A stretch of 64,000 nucleotides of DNA, taken from NCBI GenBank assembly GCA_022747635.1, contig JAKTNV010000041.1:3420001-3484000 (forward strand), read 5' to 3'. The DNA is from Hetaerina americana. Lineage: Eukaryota > Arthropoda > Insecta > Odonata > Calopterygidae. How positions within the stretch are numbered: the first letter of the stretch is position 1; the number at the start of each line of letters is the position of its first letter. The notes below the pieces were generated by a model that saw nothing but the letters and a program-made list of their open reading frames with translations, made no database searches and was not told where the DNA came from. The position numbers were made by a program, and so were the translations under genes. Of this stretch, positions 54,641 to 64,000 are shown one piece after another.

Positions 54641-57051
54641 TTTATTTTAATATTTGGTTGGGATTTGAGTATATTTTGTGTGATTTGCATGAATGGATAG
54701 ATCAAAAGAGCGGACACAAATGTGTAGATTCAATGCCCATCGAAGACCTATCCTTACCCGGGGACCTCTTACTAATCAGCCAGAAGACGGCAAGCATACA
54801 GGTGCCTGCTGCCGAATTTCGAAAAATTGTACTCAAAATAAAGAGCAAGGAGTTTGTGTGAACCGTAATCTGAATAAGTACAAATAAAATCACATAATTG
54901 TAAATATGGAATCCCTAATCGAAATTCTTCCATTTTTAGAGTATTTTTTAGGAATTAGTACTTTGCATCGTCGTGCCATTTTATTTAGTCCAAATGAATA
55001 CCATTTTAACCACATAACTTTTATTTGACTTCAACAACTGATGAGAATCATTCAAAATTAAAATGCGAACTTTTGGGTAAACAACATTCGACAGCAATTA
55101 ATATGCATTTGTCTTGCAATATCACATTACATCTACATCCGCACAAGAACACCAGTGGGGAATGGGACCCAACACTGCAGGTAGCGGGAGGGTTCCCCCA
55201 AGGAGAGAGACGAGGGATTGGACACTTAAAACAGACAGAGCAGAGGAAGAAAGAGTCCTTGAGTCTGTTAATTATGGCATTTATTCCCCGAATGTTATAT
55301 ACAAGATCCAAGCGACCAATGTATGTTCACCCGCCGCCACACGCCCTTGTGGCGGCTAGCGGGGCATTCAGTAGTGCGAATGTTGGAGAGCGAATAATTT
55401 GCGAGACCTCGACGCTTAAGCGGCATTAATGTCATAAATTAATAATGTTAATGCTAGATTAGTGGAACTACTGATATTGGGGAATCATTATTTCTCCTCG
55501 ATTTTATTTATCAGCAGTATTTTAAGAATGTGGCAGTCGACAAACGGAATTGACCTATGACCTTTTAAACTATCGTCTCGAAAAAACATCTATTTTTATA
55601 ATGAGACTAAATAAATCATAATAATTGATTGAGGTAATTATCTCGCTGAATAATGAAAATACACAAGACGAGCGCCTCTACTACAGAAAACAGTAATGAT
55701 ATTTTTATTTTGTGACAGACCACGATTGAAATAAATCTCTCTTTCTATCTCAAATTTGTAAAGAATCGTAATTAAACTGTTAGACTGAAGGGAATGGTTA
55801 AGGCAGGGAAGTAATTAAATCCGATGGAGGATTTGATGCCTAAAAATTCCTGATTTTAATTAAATATCAGGCCGCGTTTTCTAGAGAGCTCGTTCCCGCG
55901 AATATTAAGACAGCGCAGTTCTGTCGAGCTATTCGGCTTGGAAAAGCGATGGTTCCATAGAGGAGAAGTCCGTTCGGTGGGAGAGGGGGGGGGGCGCTGC
56001 CACCCGCACCACTCCCCCTGTTGACGGGACAAAGTGAGGGTGCTCGCGCGCGCGATGAACACTGGCGCTGGCACTAATGCAGCCGCACACCTCACGCCCA
56101 TTCATTCGACGCCTGCGCATGAATATTTGATTCCATCGCCCGCGTCCGCGGATCGGCCTTTTCTCTCGCTGCAAAGATAAAAGGTCCCGGGAGGGAATTC
56201 TCAGTCTTCCGGGGGAGAGATGCTCAAGGAGCTGATCCGGAAAACGAGAAACTCAGGGCGTCGTGGACAAATGAGCGCAGTTGGGCGCGCGCGGGAGAGA
56301 GAGGGAGGCACGGGGGCCGTCCTCGTGGGGGGGGGGGGTGCTGCAGAAATGAATCTGAGATATGAGTCGCGAAGGGTCTAGGTCTAGTCACCCTATGTGC
56401 TCCCGCGACGCGAGTGGGCGTTAAACCATAGGCATGGCCGCAAATCCACTCTCATTTCGTCGCATTAGTCCTGGTGGGATTCCGCCCATTTGGTAAAGCG
56501 ACCCAAAGGCGGTAAATGAGCGTCACCATGCACCCGGGGAGACGAGGCCGTTGAGCCTCCGTATCACGGCGCCACTTCCCGATTGAGGAGCACTGCGGAA
56601 CGATCACATTGTTAATGCTCTCTATCTAAGAAACTTGAACTCTCGTAAAATGACAAGTTTAAGGAGTATCTCCAATGGCACTAATAAATAAGCACCATAC
56701 GTCTAATATCATTGATTCTTCCAATCCCCCCTTCTTCATCTTAGTGTCCACATAGAACGTTTGTCTGTTTCCTAGTTCAATTACCAACCTTCTACTGGAA
56801 GGGTTTATTTCCTTCAGTTCCCTGAGGAGGATTGCTTTGTATCCGAAATACGCATATCCGACGCACACCCTTATCTTTCCTTCTTCGCTGCTATCGCTTG
56901 ACTTTGCTCAATTTGAGTCATATCCTCCCAGCATTCAGGCCCCCTCTGCATGTGTGAGGGTATGTGTCGGCCCTGTCCCTGCCGCAGAATTAATTCCCAG
57001 AAGCATTCACCCATGTATAAAGCGAACTAACTACGGCCGTATGAATATAAT
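54641..57051. other. No recognisable gene; LINE 3'-end traces and poly-G runs
   Basis: At about 55105-55400 lie CTGCAGGTAGCGGGAGGGTT and the CCGCCACACGCCCTTGTGGC hairpin, resembling 3'-end sequence of the CR1/Jockey-type LINE family. 55980-55995 and 56325-56340 are G runs inside a GC-rich block (about 55950-56600). Short frames at 54658-54861 (plus) and 56659-56868 (minus) look mildly protein-like but have no domain and no partner copy, so I do not call them genes. Confidence 0.45.
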
Positions 57052-57933
57052 GGGAAGAGTCAACCCCAGCCGTACTCTTATAAATGGGCAAAGGATGGGC
57101 GAGGGAAATTAGAGAAGATATATGCAGTAAATCAATAAAAATATAAAAATAAATAAATAACTGAAAGTAAAACCAATAATAAATATTGTAAAAATACTAA
57201 AAATAATTGAAATAAATAGATAACGCAAACGGTTTGAACAATGGAATGGAATAATGCAAATAATTCACGTACTCTCTAGCTTGGATATAAAAAGGGAGTG
57301 CCCAGAAGCTCTTTTCTTACCTTACCACAAAGTGCGAGTCACAGTAATAGCGTCGGAAGAGATTCCACGTGAGAACTGTGAGTGAGTTTTGCAAGGGCTA
57401 AGGCGCTTTCGCATGCCCAAGCAAGTGAGTGATTGGCGGGCCACCGACGCAGAGGGAAACCTCTCGAAAGCCCTGATAGAGTGTGAGTGCATGCGACTAG
57501 CAAGGATCAATGCTGCTTAGTACATCCAAGCTAGAGAGTACGTGATTAATTTTCATTTCTTATTACTATAATTTTTAATTTTATTTGATTGCGTGTGATT
57601 GGTGGGCCACTGGTGCAGAGGGAAAACTCGCGAAAGCCCTGATTGAATGTGAGTGCTTGAGACTAGCAAGGATCAATGCTGTATAGTACATCCAAACTAG
57701 AGAGTACGTGAATTATTTGCATCTTTCCATTTGATTGTTCAAACCGTTTGCGTTATCTATTTATTTCAATTATTTTTAGTATATTCACAATATTTATTAT
57801 TGGTTTTGTTTTCAGTTATTTATTTATTTTTATATTTTTTATTGATGTACTGATGATTTTATTGATCTTCTCTAATTTCCCTCACCCATCCTTTGTCCAT
57901 TTATAAGACTACGGCTGGGGTAGACTCTTCCCC
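57052..57933. mobile_element. Foldback element with ~230-bp terminal inverted repeats
   Basis: The 882-bp element starts GGGAAGAGTCAACCCCAGCC and ends with the inverse (GGCTGGGGTAGACTCTTCCC). The arms run about 57052-57285 and 57700-57933, including the AT-rich middle of each arm (AACGCAAACGGTTTGAACAA / its inverse). The interior holds two direct repeats of about 118 bp (57425-57543 and 57594-57711), each closing with ATCCAAGCTAGAGAGTACGTG or a near copy that is also the inner edge of the arms. There is no protein-coding content. No clear target duplication is seen (flanks ATAAT and CAGAG), so it may be a segmental palindrome and not a transposon. Confidence 0.75.
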
Positions 57934-59789
57934 AGAGCGCGTGTGTGGTCATGACCCAGGCATCCTTGCTGGAGTCTCTTGAATCCAGTGAAGAATCCCA
58001 TTTTGGGTTTGAGTGTTTGTGTCTGCAGTTGGCCACTGGCGATGCGGTAACTTTGGGTAACTGAATTGTACACTCGACGTATCTCCGAGCGAATAATAGC
58101 CTAAACCCATTCCTCCCCCCGCCATGACGCAATCGCTTCGCTAATTGCGCCTCTTTTTAAATGTCAGCAAAACGCGCATTTCTCGCGAAGGTGGATACGA
58201 AAAACAACGCCTGATATTAGCTTCATGAAGAGCATTTAGAAATCAATGCATCTAAATGTGGGAACGGAATTCGTGCACACATTTCAAGTCATTTAAGTTA
58301 AAGAATTACTGCTCGGGGGATGCATTTACTGATTGCAGTGCAAGTCTGGGTATTTCAAATATTTAAACCCCATTGCATGCATGCAATAAAAATCATGATG
58401 GACAATTATAACCAATAGTAAGTCTTTAATATTTATCTGATTTAATTAGAAGCAGCCGAGTTTAGGGTATCAATTTCTCGATTCTGTGGGTGGTCTTCTC
58501 CCTGAAACCGAATATGTAAGTCGTGAGTAGAGGCGCAGATTGAATATAAGGACGTTTAACTGACTGGCCTATCCCTTCTCGTTTGGCTTAGTCCACTGCT
58601 TTTTCTGACTAATAGCCCAATAGTTTCACAAAAAGTCATTAATAAAGCATTGGCGAGGTACAAGAGAAAATAAAATTGAATTAATTGTGTCTCGAGTTAA
58701 AAAAAAGTCATGTCTGATATAGATTAAAAAAGTTGCAGATCAGAGAGTGTAAATTGGACGAATAATTGAATAGATGGATGACTTTGTGCCTCTTGATGGA
58801 GTATAGAAAGACGGTGTATGGTGTACGAAGCGCGCGGATACAGGTAGAAAAGATGCTGAAAGCGTGGTTAATGCGTATAAAAATGAAATTTTGTGCAAGG
58901 CAGCATAGAAGGCATTGGATTATAAGGCACAGGAGGTAAATTCTATGATAGTGTAAAAATAGGATATGGCAGAGGTGAACGAGTAAGAATCTAAGGAGGG
59001 AGTAGTATGGAGATGAGATTAGTGAAAAAATGTAAATACCAATACCGTAAATTGATATGAAGATTATGTTTACTTTGCCGACCCCTGAGTAACACAGCGT
59101 GAGGAGTATCTTAGTAGATGGCACATGTATCACGTGTAAGAAGACCCAGGTTTCCACGCAGTTGCTCGAGGCGCCATTCCTTCAAGTCGGCACCAGGCTA
59201 AACTCTTCCACACACCGTTTGAAAGCATTGAATCGAGACGCACTACCTTTCTTATGTTTCTCCCACCAGCGTCATTTTGTCCAGATTCCCCCGGATGAAA
59301 CAAGGTAATTTCATATGATCCACAGGCATTCCATCATCCATGGCTAGGAAAAAAAACATGAACATTTTTTATTAGCTGCGCAAACAGGACGACAAGGCGA
59401 AGGCTTCATTCCGCTCCTAGGAATTCCCATCGGTTGGGTTGCTTGCTTTGCTGAGCCGAGCGAAATAAATTCTCGGAAGTAGAAGAATTAAGACTTCATC
59501 AACTTTAGATGTCGGGGGAGCTTCAGATTAATTTGAATATGTATTAATACGCATCGAACTCCATTGGTTGAAAATAGCCCGAAGACATGAAACGTATTCC
59601 GCGTCTAACGAGAGGGAATAAAAGAGGAGAGATATTTCAAATAGCGTCTTCCAATGGATTTCTGCAAGTCGACAGCACACACCGTTCCCCCCCCTTCCTC
59701 ATTTCCTCCGAGAGGAAAGGCTTTCTTTCCTCTCGCCACCGCTTTCGCTCCGCACGTAAACCTTGCGCTGGTGCGTAATTTCTCATCAA
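57934..59789. other. No recognisable gene
   Basis: AT-rich. The 149-codon minus-strand frame at 58708-59157 is rich in Leu, Ile, Phe, His and Tyr but reads as the complement of a purine-rich stretch and shows no domain, so it is not called. Confidence 0.45.
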
Positions 59790-60180
59790 CACTGTTGATG
59801 CCTGGAGGCGGGGGGCTTGGGTGGGGCATGAGGGGGTGGGGAGCAGGGGGGAGTGGGGGGGGAGGAGAGGGAATGGGGGTCCCGCAGCGGGATTGAGGTG
59901 ACATGGGGAGGCGGAATGAAAGCAGAACGGCGAGAAGTGAAATGGAGCATGAGAATGAATGAATGAGAAGACTAGACGGGGGGCGAGGGGTGGGGGAGAG
60001 AGCGTGAGAGGGGAGGGTTGGGGGCAGGGGGGATTCAAAAGGATCCCTGGCGTCGAAATAAAGAGTCATGGGGAGAGAGAGAGAGAGAGGAGGGAAAGTG
60101 ATGAGGGTGGGAATTGAGAGGGAGGGAGGGAGAGGGGGTTGATAGGTTCCGGAGAGAGGGTTCTCGTTGTGGGGGGGGTG
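59790..60180 (+). repeat. G-rich, potential G-quadruplex tract
   Basis: The plus strand is dominated by runs of three to nine G separated by short loops (e.g. GGGGGGCTTGGGTGGGGCAT, GGGGGTGGGGAGCAGGGGGG), with a (GA)n patch near 60075-60090. The opposite strand gives long proline/serine-rich frames (to 232 codons), explained by this composition and not by a gene. Confidence 0.7.
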
Positions 60181-60667
60181 GAAATCTAATTTGGGAAATG
60201 GGAAGGGAAGAGAAGGAGATTGAAGAGGAAAGGGCGTGAGAGATCGATGAGACAAATGAATGAGTCCAAACAGCGCCAGAGACGGCAGCCCCCGCCTCCT
60301 CAAACGGCGCGAGAGAGGAAGAAGAGGGCCCTGGCCCCAATCACGCTCTCTCCCATCCTAAATGCCCCTGCAACTCTCTCTCTCTATCCCCCTGCCCTTC
60401 CCTCACCCCTAATCACCCCCGCCCAAGGAAAAACACGCCCCTGGGTCGGTGCTGTGGCTGCCCTTTGTGTGAGCCCCAGAGTGTTTGTGTTGCAGGTCGG
60501 CCGCAGCGGAGGGTTCGCAAGCTTGCCCGAGTTTCGAAGGTATCCCTTCGCAAAAATACGATTAGGTCAAAACATTCCCGACCAATTTCTTCGCACGCAT
60601 CAGAGTAGTAATTTCAGCATTTAGGATCTCTATTTAGTTCATGCGAGATACGCTACCAAACTAAGTA
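60181..60667. other. No recognisable gene
   Basis: A purine-rich to pyrimidine-rich transition with a 134-codon plus-strand frame (60220-60624) that has no domain. Confidence 0.4.
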
Positions 60668-61228
60668 CAAGGTTTGTATAAAAAGTGTCCGCAACAATTT
60701 TTTCATGACGTGCATTGCGTGACGTGACCGTGCGTTAAGTGAGCGCAGGATCGCAGATCGTGAATTTGCATTAATAAAGAGCCATTAAATCACTGAATAT
60801 TTGGCGTCACGAAAGATCTGCATCAAACTCGTCCTCCCGAAGGTCTCAACAGACGACCAAGAGCAGAGTAGAGTGTGTCTGTTTGCGAAGATCTTCTGCA
60901 AAGGTATCGCAACGATTCCCCAACCCCTTTACTTTCCCCACTTGGCACCAACAGGCTATTTTTCCCATTCCCTATGAAATTGAAATCCTCCCTTCCTCAA
61001 AGGACACCATCACCATGGGACCCTAAGTGCCGTCAAAGAAGCTTGCACGCTTGTACCCTTACAAACCCTTCGCCTACCAGGGGGCCTTAGAAGTGGAAGA
61101 GCCGCTTGCAAAAGTATGTCGACGCTTTAGGGATGTTCTTTGAAGAATTCTGAGGCATTTTAATAATATATGATATGCTTCAATATTTTCGTACAAGAAA
61201 TTATTCCCTATACTTTTCATACAACCTA
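60668..61228 (+). mobile_element. Mariner deletion derivative (MITE-like), copy 2
   Basis: About 560 bp, starting after a TA with CAAGGTTTGTATAAAAAGTG and ending TACTTTTCATACAACCTA, an imperfect inverted match. Internal landmarks shared with 16998-17566 in the same order are AAACTCGTCCTCCCGAAGGT, GACGACCAAGAGCAGAGT, GATTCCCCAACCCC, AAGTGCCGTCAAAGAAGCTT and TTACCAGGGGGCCTT-type blocks. A plus-strand frame at 60875 reads MSVCEDLLQRYRNDSPTP, the segment that precedes the first catalytic motif in mariner. It is followed directly by C-terminal remnants (GTLSAVKEAC in another frame). Confidence 0.78.
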
Positions 61229-64000
61229 TATATCTTTTAACGTGATTGGCAAATATATTCGCATATGACTTTCAGTCTTGTAAAACTTTTCATGAGATCA
61301 ACGACGCCTCTTCCCTATTAAGACCTCGTGGGAATCTATGAGAAAGAGTGCGGTGAATATGTCCGACCATTTTCGATCAAATGGTTCTTTCCAGATTCGC
61401 CACTCCCAAGATGTGTGCTTCGTCCGCCCGGAACAAAAAGTGACAAGGGAGCTGAACTTCCAAGGAGCTGAGCTAACTCTCGCAAAAGATTTTTTCTCAT
61501 TCCAGTTCTTCTCATCTTTTTTCCTTCTAAGTTTTATGGATGGCATTGCAAATGCGTCTGACTACCGAAGTATAGAAATATGAATTCACTTAAAGACATA
61601 ACACGTACTACCTTCTACCGGAGGACTATATTTCCACATTTGACTCGAAATGCACTTTTAATCCTAACGGTGCGTCAGTGTCACTAACATGTACATCTGC
61701 AGGATTTCCAAATCCAGTACAAGGGCGTATTCAGCAGTATAATCCGAAGCCGCTCACGCGCTTGGCATAATTAACAATAATTGAGAAACTTTGTGCGATT
61801 TGGTGACATCGGCTGCCATTAACCCCGTCCGGGAGAAATCCTCCCTTCCTCCGCAAATCCACCCTTTCTTGCTTCTTCCACCGTCGGCGAGACTCCTGTC
61901 CAAATAACCAAACCTCTCCACTTCTCCCCGAGTTGGATCCCCAAGGTAATTGCTGTGCTGCCTTATGCCCTTTCCCTCATCGCATTGCGTCTGCTTTCGT
62001 CCCTCGGTGGTGCATGTATTTGCGGACAGTTTCACTGAGAGAGGGCAACTCGATGGCGATCCGAGAGGAGAGACCCACCGCGCGATTGGACCGACCGGAG
62101 GGGGGATGACCGACGGCGGATCCCGACGACGCCAAGAGACGACATTTATTCACTACCTCTCGTGCCCCTCGACACAAATAATGAACAAGTCGAAAAATTT
62201 TGCCAACGAGAGGAGTGCTTTTTCCGGCCCTTGTAAATGTGATCACCTAGGGAACTGCATCACCGTCGGCTCCTGGTACCTTCCCTTCGTACGATCCCAT
62301 TCATCAACCACTTCCAGAAAAAGAGATTTTCAAAAAATAAACGCATTCAGGGACAATTGTGAGAGGATATGGTCTCGGGCTCTCTCCTTCATTTGTCCTG
62401 GCATTATTACAAAGACAAACTTGATATAGACCTGAACAATGCAATAAGTTCCATCATTAATGAAAAGCTGCCCATCTATTCCTTGGCCATAAATAATAAT
62501 AAATAAATGGGCTTTATTCGGGCGAGATTTAGATTGCAGCAGTCAATGTTTCCATCTAACTCATCTTCATATACGTGTACATTCAATAGAAACATAATAA
62601 CATTTAACTGCTAAATAATAAACGAAAGAAGGAGACAATGACGGAGCAACCACATTTGAGACAATATTATGCACTTGTGACGATCGAATGAGCTTTGGAC
62701 CTCGAGAGAGAGAGGCACTTGGCTCGGCACTTCGGAGGGGCCCTGGGCGAGAGGGAGGGAGGGTGGAGGTCGCGCCCACACGGAGGGCGGGGGGGCACCG
62801 GGGCGAGAAACCGCCCCCGTTTCTAGGAGCGAGGGTTCGACCCGACGGGGGTAATCACTTCGTCCGCCCGACTTCTTAACCTTCGCGTGGGGGGCGGGCG
62901 CTGGGGAAACCCAGGGGGGGGGGGGAGCAGCCCGTCGGACTGGCTCCAGCGGAGTGGGCTTGGTGTGGTGGCCCCTGGTGGACACTTTTGACTCAACACT
63001 CGAGGTCACGGGCTCGATGTTTTAGAGAGGTCTCCGATCTCTACTTAGGTGATTGCCCACTTGTAAAATAACATTCGCATTGGGCGCATAAAAGAACATC
63101 TTTCGAGGAAAAGACATTCGCGAATCAACCCCAAAACAGTATTTTAAAATTAAAATTAACGTTCAAAAATCTTTGAATTCGCACAAATCTGCCCCCACGC
63201 CTCCAGAAGGGAATTCTCTTCCCTTCTCCTTTTTAATCAAAATTTTCCGAATTTCATTCTTTAAGAAGGGTCGCCCCTGATCCGTGCCCGCCTCCGATAC
63301 CTGGTACAAATGACGTCATTCGTGGGCGACTGTGATGGGGGTTAGAGTTGAGGGCTCGCTGTTCGCCTTCCGAAGCGGGAGACATCCGAAGGGGAGGCGG
63401 TACCGTTGATTCCGCATCGGGGGTGTCCCGTTCCTTAGTTAATAGTGCCCTCTGTGGGGATGACGATTCGAGCTTGCCCCTAGACCGTACGTCGGATGGG
63501 ACGGTGAATCGATCGGATGACCCCTCGGGGTCTTTCGTCGTCGAGAAGAGGCGGCTGTTCCACGCCCAGTTTCACTCTCCGCCCGTTCTTCCCCCACATC
63601 CTTGGGAATCCTAGCACCACGAAATTAACCACGGGTCTTCACGAAGGGGCAGTTGGAGTGGCACTAGCCGGCTTCCGGCGAGAGTATCGAGCTCTGTCGC
63701 CAAATGTCCTCACGGCTTAAGAGGGACTGTTAAACTGCCCATTATCAAGTGCATATGCAGGAGTCGTAGGTTTCTTTGGATTTAAGCATCGCTGTATTAT
63801 TTATTGGGGCAATTATTTAATATAAAATTGAAGCCTTCGTTTGGAGATCGAGTGCGAAGCGAGGTATTGTCATCGAGAGTGCACAAATCGAGAACAGATA
63901 AAGAGAGGGGGAGAATCCCGCAACAATGCGAAGACATTCCTCTCTTGAGGAGTATCTCAACATTGTTGACGATGGGTTCCACAAGATTTGTACACGAAGT
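61229..64000. other. No recognisable gene; SINE-core traces and poly-G
   Basis: A G run lies at about 62907-62924 in a GC-rich block (62690-62990). At about 62960-63070 a degraded block (GTCACGGGCTCGATGTTTTA; GAGAGGTCTCCGATCTCTAC) resembles the head-to-body part of the SINE-like family at 890 and 19543. At 63485-63505 CCGTACGTCGGATGGGACGG resembles that family's core. Reading frames up to 159 codons (61950-62429 plus) have no domain. Confidence 0.45.

Noticed and set aside
54658..54861. 67-codon frame with fairly protein-like composition
   Set aside because: Too short, no recognised motif and no second copy; it could be chance or LINE debris.
58708..59157. 149-codon hydrophobic minus-strand frame resembling a membrane protein
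   Set aside because: It is the complement of a purine-rich AT-rich stretch. The apparent hydrophobicity follows from base composition and no family is recognised.
59605..60303. 232-codon proline/serine-rich minus-strand frame
   Set aside because: It is the complement of the G-run tract; low complexity explains its length.

Overview
The window is nuclear DNA from an animal, most likely an arthropod. It holds many mariner-family DNA transposons with TA-flanked inverted repeats, RTE- and CR1/Jockey-type LINEs, tRNA-derived SINE-like repeats, eukaryotic pol III promoter boxes, and no bacterial-style operons. The species cannot be named from the sequence. I find no intact host protein-coding gene. 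The only host-like gene is a broken one at 7626-8704 (minus).

Layout. 1-22.2 kb: SINE-like repeats, seven mariner copies or deletion derivatives (4.3, 5.6, 14.0, 15.65, 17.0 and 20.2 kb, most of them internally deleted), degraded LINE fragments, and the broken gene. 22,290-39,945: the dominant feature, a nearly perfect 17.66-kb array of a 334-bp unit. Each unit carries one 73-nt tRNA-like gene with A box, B box and T5 terminator. Thirty-one copies point left, then the array flips across a 50-bp spacer and 22 copies point right, giving 53 tRNA-like genes in one giant inverted repeat. The array is bracketed by a 12-bp direct repeat, and a diverged, itself inverted relic of the same unit lies 290 bp to its left. 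40.0-43.0 kb: an old RTE LINE split by a mariner fragment and by a second LINE. 45.7-51.1 kb: an RTE cluster with one full-length copy whose 991-residue endonuclease/reverse-transcriptase reading frame is intact, flanked by inverted and truncated copies sharing one breakpoint. 52.0-54.6 kb: a truncated mariner joined to a CR1/Jockey-type LINE, then a degraded RTE tail. 57.05-57.93 kb: an 882-bp foldback element. 60.67-61.23 kb: a second copy of the mariner deletion derivative seen at 17.0 kb. The rest is AT-rich or locally GC/G-rich sequence in which I see no supportable gene.

The parts do not form a pathway; this is a transposon-rich intergenic landscape. The strongest candidate for something undescribed is the inverted tRNA-like megarray. 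Its units look transcribable by RNA polymerase III, the tRNA-like sequence breaks several canonical rules, and the inverted layout would give very long double-stranded RNA if read through. The near-perfect identity and the single inversion also make assembly artefact an explanation that has to be excluded.
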